Shown here: one piece after another, positions 53,390-63,392 of the stretch
How positions within the stretch are numbered: position 1 is the first letter of the stretch
How the letters are laid out: each line of letters begins with the position of its first letter
Assembly: GCA_922989275.2 (NCBI GenBank)
Contig: OV277871.1
Span: 2,542,001 to 2,606,000 of the forward strand
DNA from: Gari tellinella
Lineage: Eukaryota; Mollusca; Bivalvia; Cardiida; Psammobiidae
DNA: 64,000 nucleotides
Direction: 5' to 3'
Made by a program: the position numbers and the translations under genes
The notes under the pieces: generated by a model
Database searches by the model: none
Told to the model about the DNA's origin: nothing
Seen by the model: only the letters and a program-made list of their open reading frames with translations

Positions 53390-53485
53390 AGGCAATTGCT
53401 TAATGCAGTATATAAATAATATAGAAAGTTCCTGAAAGAGCTTTCTGCATTATTTTTTAGCCTGCATTTGATGTGTATCTGTGTT
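53390..53485. repeat. Solo core alpha, diverged
   Basis: AGGCAATTGCTTAATGCAGTA...ATAGAAAGTTCCTGA / AAGAGCTTTCTGCATTATTTTTTAGCCTGCATTTGATGTG. Confidence 0.45.
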
Positions 53486-53758
53486 AAAGATCAACCATTG
53501 GTCTGCCATTGAATTGTCACTTGATGACGGGGATATTAGAGCAAAGAAGATGGTCTTGCTTTGGCATCATTCTGTTAACATCATCTACCAATCTTTTCAG
53601 ACTAAGATCAGACAGATGTAATCATGCTATAGTATTCGACGCAAACAAAAGTCTGATAAAATATTGTGAAACATGTTTTATGAGAAATCTCTTTCGTATA
53701 GTGAGAGAAATATTACATTGAATTTGGCTAGTTATTTTCTTTTTCATATTATAATTGG

Positions 53759-53991
53759 TTAACTCCATTACCCCGAAGCTTGTTTCTAATATTGAAGACA
53801 TGTGACCACTTAAAGCAGGTTCAAAGTAAAGGAGAATGCACATGTAGGTGCATTCTGCTTTACTTTCAGCCTCTATGAAGCTACCATATAGAAAATATTT
53901 CTTATGGTCTTATATTGATGACAGTATGATTTGAACTGTTTTCTTCAGTGGAGAAATAAATTGAAGGTGTATCTATGGGGTAATGGGTTTA
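53759..53991. mobile_element. Family A MITE, reverse orientation
   Basis: TTAACTCCATTACCCCGAAGC, hairpin GAATGCACATGTAGGTGCATT, end CTATGGGGTAATGGGTTTA. Confidence 0.82.
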
Positions 53992-54002
53992 GTGATTGCC
54001 CC

Positions 54003-54090
54003 GTTTGTCTTGATCCTTTGTAAACAGTTTCGGTTCTGATCATACTGCAATTATATTAGTGTCTGATCAGTATCCAAACTATTTGCCATT
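54003..54090. repeat. Solo core beta, diverged
   Basis: TAAACAGTTTCGGTTCTGATC...GTGTCTGATCAGTATCCAAACTATTTGCC, similar to the family D centre, without D ends. Confidence 0.5.
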
Positions 54091-54151
54091 TGTCTGCACA
54101 TGAAGTGAAGAAAGAGTCAATTTCAGAATAAAACATGACTTTTACTCAGAA

Positions 54152-54442
54152 TTAAACCTTTGCTCCATAGCCTGTTTCTAGTTTTGAAGACAGATGACCA
54201 ACTTAAAGCAGGTCGAAAGTAAAGCAGAATGTGACTTAATTGCATTCTGCTTTACTTTCAGTCTTCTTTAAGCTTTCATCTGCAAGAATACAGAAAATAG
54301 TGCTTATGGTGACGTAAAATCATAACCAATCAAATCCAGATCTTATGGTGCATACTTATAAATGTATAAAGTGGAACTATTCTCTCTACTTGAGAAATAA
54401 ATTGAAGATGTAAAAAAGCATAGTCATGGGGTAATGGGTTAA
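54152..54442. mobile_element. Family A MITE, long variant
   Basis: TTAAACCTTTGCTCCATAGC, hairpin GAATGTGACTTAATTGCATT. The long arm has a ~38-bp partial duplication of the CTTATGGTG region. End CATGGGGTAATGGGTTAA. Confidence 0.78.
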
Positions 54443-54505
54443 AAGGGTTTACAGTATGGCAACACTATAATTTAGTTGTTATACATGTATATCTGAAATT
54501 CAGAT

Positions 54506-54632
54506 TTAACCCTTACTGTGTGGGTAACCAGTATATGAATGTATCCTTCGTAAGCAGTGTACACTCTAATCAGAGGGCTCCTGAAGGACTGGAGCCTTCT
54601 AATCAGGGTCTTCACTGTTTGTTGAATTTCAA
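54506..54632. repeat. Core beta in an unassigned MITE
   Basis: TTAACCCTTACTGTGTGGG (54507) then CAGTGTACACTCTAATCAGAGG / CTTCTAATCAGGGTCTTCACTGTTTG. The left end resembles none of A-C exactly; right end not found. Confidence 0.5.
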
Positions 54633-54668
54633 ATCCTGTCTTGAAACAGCAACATGAAGCAATATAGA

Positions 54669-54825
54669 CTGGCTCTGAGGTTATAAAGCGTTTTAGTTGA
54701 GTTTGAGTGTGTTTCCAAGCGTTTGATTGGTCAGATTTGAGCCTAGGCTCAAATCTGACCAATCAAATGCTTGGAAACGAGTTTAGACTCAAGTCAAAAG
54801 CTTTATAACCTCGGAGCCTGGTCAG
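54669..54825. mobile_element. Family H foldback MITE
   Basis: CTGGCTCTGAGGTTATAAAG to CTTTATAACCTCGGAGCCTGG; near-perfect inner palindrome TTGATTGGTCAGATTTGAGC CTAGGCTCAAATCTGACCAATCAA. Confidence 0.8.
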
Positions 54826-54881
54826 TTTTTCGAAAGTGGAATATAGAAGTCCATTTGAAAAAGCTTTAGATTTTGTAAAGG

Positions 54882-55117
54882 TTAACTCATTCACCCCTGA
54901 AACTTCAAATGGATAATCCCAGTCTCCAAGGAAGTGTAGTCCATTATTGGCTATTTAGGGTTGTTATCTACAATGTATTGCAAAATCACAAACGTGCAAA
55001 CCCTGATCTGGGGGATCCTTTAGGAGCCTTCTGATCTGGGTCTACACTGTTTGCATGGTACAAATATTCTCTTCACAGTGAGACCTGAATACTTGTCGCT
55101 AGGGTTGAATGAGTTAA
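54882..55117. mobile_element. Family B MITE, near complete
   Basis: TTAACTCATTCACCCCTGAAAC to CGCTAGGGTTGAATGAGTTAA. Core beta AACCCTGATCTGGGGGATCC TTTAGGAGCCTTCTGATCTGGGTCTACACTGTTTG. Confidence 0.82.
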
Positions 55118-55362
55118 CTTTGGCCATACAGGACTACATCTTCACTGAAGAGAAGACCAAATGAATTATAAATATTTGAAGGGCATAATTAATTGTAAAG
55201 AAACCTTTATCTACATGTAGCCTAACCTCTTTTTATTTTTCTCTGACTGTATGTATATGTTTGTGTATATTTATGGACATAAACAATAAACTTTTATTAG
55301 AATTAGTATTATGGTTATTCTTACAGTACCAGAATTGTGTAAATTGCAGTTAACTGTGTCAC
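55118..55362. other. Unassigned; polyadenylation-like motif
   Basis: TGTATGTATATGTTTGTG then AATAAA at 55285 could be a 3' end signal for an unseen + strand transcript, but no coding sequence adjoins it. Confidence 0.2.
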
Positions 55363-55490
55363 ATAACCCACTACCTTATAGCCTATTTCTAGTTTTTAGC
55401 CTATTTTAGGACAAGTGATCACTTACAGCAGGTTGAAAGTAAAGCAGAATGGGCTTTAACTGTCAAGGCGTGTTCTGCTTAACTTTCAAA
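55363..55490. repeat. Family A MITE, left part
   Basis: ATAACCCACTACCTTATAGCC, AGTAAAGCAGAATGGGCTTTAA, GCGTGTTCTGCTTAACTTTC; long arm missing. Confidence 0.65.
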
Positions 55491-55573
55491 CTTTCAAATG
55501 CTTGGATACTTATACAGTTGATGCCTTTGACCATTTGTACAATATAGAGAGTAAAAAAAGTAAAGAGAGACTC

Positions 55574-55710
55574 TTAACCCTTAGCCTGCCACTCACGACT
55601 ATAGCTGTTTGACACTCGGACAACATTTTTAGCAATTTTGAAGCACTTTGAAACTTGAAGCAGACGAGAAATATAGCTGACGACAGTTTATTTGGCGGGC
55701 TAAGGGTTAA
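55574..55710. mobile_element. Family C MITE lacking its hairpin
   Basis: TTAACCCTTAGCCTGCCACT to TTGGCGGGCTAAGGGTTAA. Compared with the 7.6-kb and 55.8-kb copies the whole central palindrome is absent: ACTATAGC joins TGTTTGACACTCGG. Confidence 0.85.
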
Positions 55711-55798
55711 TTGTTGGATTACAGTTGTAAGTATAGTAAAAAAAAACTTTAAGAATTAGAAATAAAACTTTCAAGGGTGTTTTGGAAAGTGATATGTA

Positions 55799-56002
55799 TT
55801 AACCCTTAGCCCGCCAAATAAATTGTCGTCTGCTATATTTCTCGTCTGCTTCAAGTTTCAAAGTTGATCAAAATTGCTGAAAATGTTGTCCGAGTGTCAA
55901 ACAGCTTGGATCCGGATGAGACGCCGAGTTACTCGGCGTCTCATCCGGATCCAAGCTGTTTGCATATGGAGCTATAGTCGTGAGTGGCAGGCTAAGGGTT
56001 AA
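55799..56002. mobile_element. Family C MITE, full length, inverted
   Basis: TTAACCCTTAGCCCGCCAAA to GGCAGGCTAAGGGTTAA; intact palindrome GGATGAGACGCCGAGTTACT CGGCGTCTCATCC. Opposite orientation to the hairpin-less copy 88 bp upstream. Confidence 0.87.
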
Positions 56003-56135
56003 CCCATCACTCCATAACCTGTTTCTAGTTTGGAAGACGGGTAAAGCATAATGTCGTTGTGTCTTTGCTTTCAGCCTGCTTTAAGCTACAATATGTTGGG
56101 ATATATAGAAATTATCTCTTATGGTGCATACTTCT
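55999..56135. repeat. Family A MITE, left part, shared TTAA
   Basis: TTAACCCATCACTCCATAACC begins in the last TTAA of the family C copy; core reduced (AAAGCATAATGTCGTTGTGTC); truncated near 56135. Confidence 0.72.
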
Positions 56136-56224
56136 ACCATTTGACGGCCGCTGTCATTTTGCTGACTTTTCTGTCGTCTGTCGTATTGGGTGTGCGCATT
56201 AACGCCAAAAAAAAAAAGTTCATT

Positions 56225-56930
56225 AACCCTTCACTCCATACATAGGAACTCATTTTTATACGCCCGTCTTCAGCCCGTCTTATATGGCGCCGTCTGTCTG
56301 TCAGTCCATCCGTTTGTTAACTTTTCTTGTCCGCTCTCCTACTCATTTATTTCGATTCTTTTGAAACTTGGGCAGCTTGTATATGACCATAATGTCTCGG
56401 TCAAGTTGGATAACCATCAAGATTGCTTCAGACATTCAAGAGTTATGTCCCTTTGGTTGTCAAAAATGGGCACTTTTTAGTTAATGTTGGCTAGTCCGCT
56501 CTTTACAAATTAATTCCAATCCTTCTGAAACTTGGTCAGCATGTATATGACCATGTAATGTCTTGATCAAGTTTGATAACCAAGCAATATTGCTCCTGAC
56601 AGTCGAGAGTTATGCCCCTTTTATCTTCAAAAATCGGCATTTAAGTGAATTTTGGCTTGTCCGCTCTAACTAAAAAAAATATTCCAATCCTTTTAACACT
56701 TGGTCAGCATGTATATGACCATAATATCTAACCAGCAAAAATTGGGCACTTTTTAGTGAATTTATGGCTTGTCCGCTCTCTAACTCAAACAAATTTATTC
56801 CAATCCTTTTGAAACTTAGCATGTATATGACTATAATGTCTTGGTCAAGTTCAAACCAGCAAGATTGCTACAGACATCCAATACTAATGCCCCTTTTTAT
56901 CGTCTAAAATGGGCATTTTGTAGAAAGGCA
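56225..56930 (+). repeat. Tandem-core element fragment
   Basis: After a family A-like end (TTAACCCTTCACTCCATAC), CGCCGTCTGTCTGTCAGTCC leads into about four ~145-bp repeats, each with TTGTCCGCTCT, CCAATCCTTTTGAAACTTGG and GCATGTATATGACCATAATG. Same plan as pearl-like elements, different core. Confidence 0.6.
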
Positions 56931-57008
56931 AAACTTTTTTTTATCTTTATGTTTAATTCCTTTAAGATTTGATATGGTGATACAAGAAGTGAAGGGACTG
57001 GATATATA

Positions 57009-57848
57009 CTCAGCAAAAATAGAAACTTTACATTGGATTCTGATGCGTATAATTCTGTCTACACACAAGTTTGCAGAAAACTTATTGTAATTCATAACTT
57101 TGGATCAATGTCTGCAAGTTCTCAACAATGGTGATGAAAAATTTCCAAAGGTCATGTCGTAGTTTGAAGTCAAAATGTATAGGGGTCGATTTTAAAAGTA
57201 TCAGAGATGTGAATGTGTACGCAAGATGTGTTTAATTAATTGCCCGCTTTCATTTAAAGTGACTTTTTGCATAAAGTCACTTCAGTAGCGTCCATGCCCA
57301 CCGTCGCGCACAATGCAAGCAACACACCCTCTCTGATGTACCGTCTAATGGCGTCATTTGAGATGACATGCAATTTTCGTAATCAAGCATGTCTGAGGTC
57401 GTTAGTTGTGTCAATCTGGTAATTGTTCGGCACCCGTCGCCAAGTTTAACCCATACATACTCTATGGGTTTTAGATCTGGTGATACTGCAGACCAGGGCA
57501 TGACGTTGACGTTATTCTGGGCCTTGTGGGTGCAGTTAAGATCTGCCAAGTATACGGTCTACGGGTACGGGTAGGATCGTGACATTGCTACAGACGATTC
57601 TTTATTGTCTCAGCAGTGATCCAAAACCGCAGAGAAGTAACCGTTGCTGGGATAAATCTGTTACGTCGGTACGTTGTCATCTCTACGTGACGTCAACGAT
57701 CTCGGGCGATTCTGGACCTACCCAGTAACTCTGTAACGAGTAGTCGGCACATGAATTGTCTACCGTTTGCGTACAAAATGATGCGCAACATCAGTTACTG
57801 ACACGTCCGCCGTAAGGGTGCCAAATGGTCTGATTTCTGTGATTTTTT
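57009..57848 (-). pseudogene. Decayed Tc1/mariner element and transposase
   Basis: TA followed by CTCAGCAAAAATAGAAACTT at 57009 resembles a mariner-type terminus. Minus-strand coding from ~57840 to 57290 shows a helix-turn-helix region (VTDVAHHFVRKR, TRYRVTGRSRIARDR, RRNRFIPATVTS) and, after a large internal deletion and stops, the catalytic tail VMPWSAVSPDLKPIEYVW (third acidic residue region of the DDE triad) at 57549-57277. The right end is cut by the tandem-core element at 57849. Confidence 0.72.
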
Positions 57849-59336
57849 AGCTCACCTGGCACGTCGTGCCAAGGTGAGCTTTTAGGATCGCTGGATGTCC
57901 GTCGTCCGTCGTCTGTCCGTCGGTCCGAGCGCACAAAAGGTCCTTTGTTGGGTAGGGAGAACAATAGATTCCATTCATTCCGTGATTGCCCTATTGTTAT
58001 TGTTGGGTATTTTAGTGTACTGTTGGGTACTTTTAAACAAAAAATATACCCAACAAATGTCCAACTGTGAGAACGTCCGTCCGTCCGTTAACTTTTCTTG
58101 TTAGCGCTCTCTCACCTTCATTTATTGACCGATTTTGATTAAACTTCCTACAAATATTCCATACCACAATAGCTCGGACGAGTTCGCGTTTCAGACGTTG
58201 GGGGCTATTTTTAGCAGAGTTATGCCCCTTTATTGTCAAAAATGGGCATTTTTTAAAAAAAAACAACAGAACTTTTTTGTTTTTTATTCAATTGATTTCA
58301 AATTTGATATGGTGATACAATGAATGAAGATAATTTACATATATTACGGGTTTTTGGTTTGACTCCGTATTTTCAGAGTTATGTCCCTTCACACATTTTT
58401 TTTAACAATATATTGTTTCCTGATTATGATTTTACTTACATTTTGTCTATTGTAACCAAATTTCATATTTAGCTTTCTCATCATGCAGGGAAGGCACCTG
58501 AGAATTTTGGTTCCTGTTAAATTATTTTTCTATGAGTTATGCCCCTTTACATACTTAAAATTTAAAATAAGCCACACTTCAGCCGTTAACTTTTCTTCTT
58601 AGCGCTCTCTCACCTTCATTTATTGACCGATTTTGATTAAACTTCCTACAAATATTCCATACCACAATAGCTCGGACGAGTTTGCGTTTCAGACGTTGGC
58701 GACTATTTTTAGCAGAGTTATGCCCCATTATTGTCAAAAATGGGCATTTTTTAAAAAAAAAACAGAACTTTTTTATTTTTTATTCAATTGATTTCAAATT
58801 TGATATGGTGATACAATGAATGAAGTGACTTAATATATATTACGGGTTTTTGGTTTGACTCCGTATTTTCTGAGTTACGCCCCTTCACACAATTTTTTTA
58901 ACAATATATTGTTTCCTGATAATAATTTTACTTACATTTTGTCTATTGTAACCAAATTTCATACTAAGCTTTCTCATCATACAGGGAAGGCACCTGTGAA
59001 TTTTGGTTCCTGTTAAATTTCAGACGTTGGCGACTATTTTTAGCAGAGTTATGCCCCCTTTATTGTCAAAATTCCGTGATATATCCAAAGTATGTAAATA
59101 CGCCCAAAGCATTTGTTTATGAGAAAACAGTTGGTAGAAAAACTATCATGATAGTATTGCAATAGTTTCTTGATAGTAGATCTACTTGAGCTATCGCAAT
59201 ACTACAGCATAGTCTTTTTGAGATCGATAGTAGGGCCTACACTCTTGGCGACTTTTTCCAGTCGGCCTGAGTCCGGACGACTTTGACAGCCGCCGGCCAT
59301 GACGGGCGTATTTTGCCGCACTGCGGTGCTCTTGTT
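57849..59336 (+). mobile_element. Pearl/Helentron-like tandem-core element 4
   Basis: 5' hairpin AGCTCACCTGGCACGTCGTGCCAAGGTGAGCT, GTCCGTCGTCCGTCGTCTGTCCG, then ~497-bp units starting GTTAACTTTTCTTSTTAGCG at 58087 and 58584 plus a third partial unit (GACGTTGGCGACTATTTTTA). 3' hairpin GCCGCACTGCGGTGC and TCTTGTT. Same 5' end as element 3 with unrelated cores. Confidence 0.7.
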
Positions 59337-59817
59337 AATTTTTCAAAATACTCCAGCAGAGTTTGTTTTTATGTTGTTAAAATACATGGCAGCTAGTACA
59401 AGCAATACACAGAGATGATACACACTATTTAAATCTCTGGATTAAAAGTCAAATCAGGAACGTATAGATATATAATCTACGTTCCTGGTCAAATTAAGTG
59501 TTTTAAAGATTTTTTTGGGTACCATGTTGGTGTACTTTTGCATCCTGAATCTATTGATAGTAATGATGACTTACTTTTTGAGAAAGGACTAAGTTCACTA
59601 AGGGGTGAAATTGGCCTAGAAATTCATAAATTATCCAAGTTGTTAATCTTTTTGAATATCCTACTGAAGTTGGTTGGTAATACATCGAACTTACTGGAAA
59701 ATGTTTTATTTTGTGTTAAAACGCTATATAGCATTGTCCTCTGGTCAATAGAACTATCCCTTCTCACCGTGAATTTTGTCAATTTCACCCAGAAAATTAC
59801 GTTGAAACTGAATTTAA

Positions 59818-59936
59818 AATATGAGCACAGTCGTCGACAGTCAAGAAATTTCAGCAGTACATTTCTTATGTAATAAGGATTAAATGGCTTGAAAATCAAG
59901 ATTGTCGACAACTGTGCTCATATTTAAAACAAGAAA
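59818..59936. repeat. Foldback around ATGAGCACAG
   Basis: TTAAAATATGAGCACAGTCGTCGACAGTC pairs with GATTGTCGACAACTGTGCTCATATTTAAA across a ~60-bp loop. Confidence 0.6.
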
Positions 59937-59999
59937 AAACCGTAAATCTGGTGGGGGAATTTGAACCAAAAGCTACGCTATTACGCTGTCAAACCAGCA

Positions 60000-61235
60000 G
60001 ATGTGTGTGCCATGGATAAGCCATGTTTCATACATTTCCTGTCGTATTGGTGTCACTGTAAAATTAAATTACAACAAGACATATTAAAATAATTATATAG
60101 AGATACATGTTTCTATAGTAAAGTTTGTTGTTGCTATGGTAACATAATTTCATTTTTCGTTCGTGATGAGGTATTCGATTTGGATAATGCTATCTCATAT
60201 TTTAGCATTTCAAAGTTATCAAAATACATATTTGAATGATGATGTGTAGTGCGCAGTAATTGATAAAAATGTGATAGTAGAAGAGTACATGTACCGTATA
60301 TTAAACTTGTTGCTATGGCAACATGATCTTTATTTTCAAGAATATATTTAATATTTGATTTCATTTATCCACCACCATCATCCAACTGGGATATTTTGGT
60401 GATATCTAAAATGAACCAATTTCACCCCTTAGTGAACCTATATTCAGTAAGAAGTCGTTGTATTGGTTACCATAGCAACACATGTTACTCTTAATATGAT
60501 AATCTATCATGGATGTGTCATGTTTCGTACATATTATGTTGTATTCCTGTCACTGTAAAATTAAATTACAACACATGTTTAAAAATATATATATAGAGTC
60601 AGGTTATTTTGCTGGTTGCTATGACAACAGTATCTTTATTTTTTTTAGATTTTCAACTGGGCTAATGCTATATCATATTGTTGTATTTTAAGGTTCTCAA
60701 AATACATGTTCCAATAACGATATGCTCAATAATTGATGATAGACGTGAATTTAAATGAGTATATTAAAATGGTTGCTATGGCAACATAATCTGTATTATC
60801 TTTCATTATCCATCACTAGCATCCAACTGTGATATTTTTGGTAACATCTGAAACGGGACCAGTTTCACCCCTTAGTGAACTTAAATCGGAAATTGAGCCG
60901 ATATATAGAGAGACATGTTTTTCTATACTAATTTTTGCTGGTTGCTATGGTAACAGTATCTTTATTTTTTGCTGTTAATGTTGAGGTTTTCAACTTTGCT
61001 AATGCTATATCATATCTTTGTATTTTAAAGTTGATAAAATAATGTTCCAGTGATAATATGCTCAATAATTGATGAAAAACGTAATTTTAGATGAGCAAAT
61101 GAAAATGGTTGCTATGGCAACATGATCTTGATTATCGAGCAAAAAAAGTTGTTTTCTTTCATTATCCACCACCAGCATCAAACTGTGATATTTTTGGTGA
61201 AATCTGAAATGGGGCCAATTTCACCCCTTTGTGAA
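60000..61235. repeat. Tandem repeat carrying X-box-like palindromes
   Basis: Imperfect units (about 330-490 bp) share CACTGTAAAATTAAATTACAACA, AATGCTATMTCATAT, CAATAATTGATGA, CATCCAACTGTGATATTTT and TTTCACCCCTTAGTGAAC. Seven GTTGCTATGGYAAC-type 14-mers lie at 60130, 60309, 60466 (as GTTACCATAGCAAC), 60615 (one mismatch), 60772, 60941 and 61108. These match the RFX X-box consensus. No open frame of note. Confidence 0.7.
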
Positions 61236-61849
61236 CTCAGTCCTTTGATGCCCAACAAAATACGTTTGGGGTTTAATTAAATAGAGAACAGAATATATCC
61301 TCCCAATTTTGAGTCTTATTGCCGGTGAACTGTGGGGACTGTGCCTGAAGTCTAAAAATAGCTTGCTGTCTCTCCTGTACACAAGTGGACTAGGTAGAGT
61401 GTGGATTGTACCCGCGGAAAGTCCCGTATTATGTGACCGGAAGCGATAATAATTAGTCATCATTATTAATCCTCACGAAAATGCTATTCCCACGAACCGT
61501 TTCGTAACTTCCGATCAAAATATTTACATATTGGATTTGCAGAAGAAATATTTCTGTTGGCCATTTTTGAATGCATTTTATGCTGTATGTGTGAACAAAG
61601 GCAAGAGACCGACTGAAATCAAAACACTGAAGTACGTTTGACACGATACTTAAGCTGTCACTTCATATTTAGTTATAACCTTTACGTTTAATTGTGCGAC
61701 CTTCTTCAAGTTCTTGTTCAACATGTTCAAGTTGTTTTGTTTGTTTGTTTTTTTTTGTTTCAATATACTGCTACACACCCCTTTTGGGTATTACGAGCAG
61801 GGGCAATTTTTAGGTGCACCATTGGTTCCCGACCGGTCCCTTTATCCGG
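61236..61849. other. Unassigned sequence
   Basis: No gene recognised; the + strand frame ending at 61914 is partly the 5' edge of the LINE fragment in another frame. Confidence 0.3.
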
Positions 61850-62577
61850 ACGCTGATGAGCCATCTTGGAGTTACCTAAAACAATCGTCTAGACTGGAGA
61901 GAACACATTTCTAAAATAACAAATAAAGCAAATAATACATTAAGCTTCCTCAGAAGAAACATCTACATTGGATCAACCAAAGCAAAAGAAACTGCATACA
62001 CCACAATCGTCAGACCTAATGTCGAATATGCTAGCTGTGTCTGGGATCTCTATGAAAAAGGCGACATCCAAAGACTGGAAATGGTCCAGCGAAGAGGAGC
62101 GCGATTTGTAAAAAACAACTATCACAACCGCTCAAGCGTCTCAAACATGATAAATGACTTGAAATGGAAATCTCTCCAAGACCGACGACGTGACTCTCGA
62201 CTAACCATGCTTTTCAAGATTAACAACAACATCGTAGCTATTGACAAATCCGACCATCTTCATAAACCATCAAGAACATCCTCAAAGTCACACAACCACA
62301 CCTTCCAAATTCCATTCAGCTCTACTACCTACAGTCTGCAGTCCTTCTTCCCTCGCACAATTCGGGAATGGAACAAGCTTCCACCAGACATAGTTTCAGC
62401 TGGCGCAGTTGATGCCTTCAAGGCTCAACTAGCCACCCACTCCTTCTAATTCTTCTTCCAGTTTTTAACTTTTTATCTTACACTGTACATACTTTCACCT
62501 TTCACTTTTGACTTTCCTTCTCGCGCAACCATGTCAGAATATTCAGTTAATTGAATGTGGACAGTATTGGAAGAAGA
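61850..62577 (+). pseudogene. LINE 3' fragment with ORF2 C-terminus
   Basis: Coding (61859-62449) reads SHLGVT, an in-frame TAA at 61877, then NNRLDWREHISKITNKAN, SFLRRNIYIG, ETAYTTIVRPNVEYASCVWD, LEMVQRRGARFV, SSVSNMINDLKW, LTMLFKINNNIVAI, FQIPFSSTT, FFPRTIREWNKLP and a stop at 62449. This is the typical post-polymerase region of Jockey/CR1-like ORF2. A ~110-bp 3' UTR ends in (GAA)n at 62571. The 5' end is truncated inside the ORF; polymerase motifs absent. Confidence 0.85.
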
Positions 62578-62579
62578 AG

Positions 62580-62735
62580 AAGAAGTAATGCTAACCCGAA
62601 ATCCTGAGCGCCAAGGAGGGAAGCTATTACTACCAATTTTTAAGTCTTTGGTTTGACCTGGCCGAGGATTGAATCCACAACCTCCTGCACAGCAAGCGGA
62701 CGCTCTACCACTAAGACACGCAGTCAGTTGTTGTT
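62580..62735 (-). mobile_element. tRNA-derived SINE, minus strand
   Basis: Minus-strand head GTGTCTTAGTGGTAGAGCG (A box) and GTGGATTCAATCCTCGG (B box), body with CTTAAAAATTGGTAGTAATA and CTTGGCGCTCAGGATTTC, then a (CTT)n tail that abuts the (GAA)n of the LINE. Tail-to-tail arrangement with the LINE fragment. Confidence 0.7.
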
Positions 62736-62802
62736 GATACTGGGTTTTAATGCTTGACCAAAACAATGCAGAAAACTGGTCCTGAAGTTTTCTGCATGTT
62801 GC

Positions 62803-63052
62803 TTTACCCATTACTCCATAGCATGTTTCTAGTTTTGAAGACAGGTGACCACTTAAAGCAGGTTGAAAGTAAAGCAGAATGTGCCTTAAGGCACATTCTG
62901 CTTTACTTAGTCTGCTTTAAGCTACCAGCTGCTAGAATATAGAAATTATATCTAATGTTAAATATTTACAACTGTATAAATTTTACCTATTTTCTTCTGT
63001 GGAAGGATAAATTAGAGGCGTAAAAAGGCGTATTTATAGGGTAATGGGTTAA
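62803..63052. mobile_element. Family A MITE, reverse orientation
   Basis: TTTACCCATTACTCCATAGC, hairpin GAATGTGCCTTAAGGCACATT, right end TATAGGGTAATGGGTTAA. Confidence 0.88.
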
Positions 63053-63116
63053 TACATGTAAACTGGGTACTGCTTGTATGTCAGTTCTTGTGTGGCCCCT
63101 TTAGAACCGGGACAAG

Positions 63117-63392
63117 TTTTTTTTTTTTTTAACATCCATTCCTGCCATTTATTGGCTAATTGGACGCCCAAGAGAGAGGGGATAGAGCAGATACAGAGAA
63201 CCCAGGCGATATGTCCTACTCTCATTTTCGAAAGAGTTCTCTAGTTCTTTTAGATGCCCAGTGTAAAGCACTGATACATCGGACCTCGGTTTATAAAGTC
63301 TCATCCGAAGGACTTGGTCCGGTGGAGGATCGAACTCACGACCCCTGACATCGTAATCGGGCGCTTTACCCCTCAACCATGCTCAAACAGTT
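63117..63392 (-). mobile_element. tRNA-derived SINE with poly(A)
   Basis: Minus-strand head GGTTGAGGGGTAAAGCGCCC (A box) and GTGAGTTCGATCCTCC (B box). The body has CTTCGGATGAGACTTTATAA, ACCGAGGTCC and CATCTAAAAGAAC, close to a body shared by many invertebrate SINEs. The T run at 63117-63133 is the poly(A) tail on the minus strand. Confidence 0.72.

Noticed and set aside
59538..59873. 111-codon + strand frame
   Set aside because: No recognisable domain, low-complexity hydrophobic composition, overlaps a foldback; no splice or start context to support it.
1900..63000. CRISPR array from the many regularly similar hairpins
   Set aside because: Repeats are whole dispersed MITEs with TTAA or TA duplications and irregular spacing in an intron-bearing genome; no spacer-repeat periodicity or cas genes.
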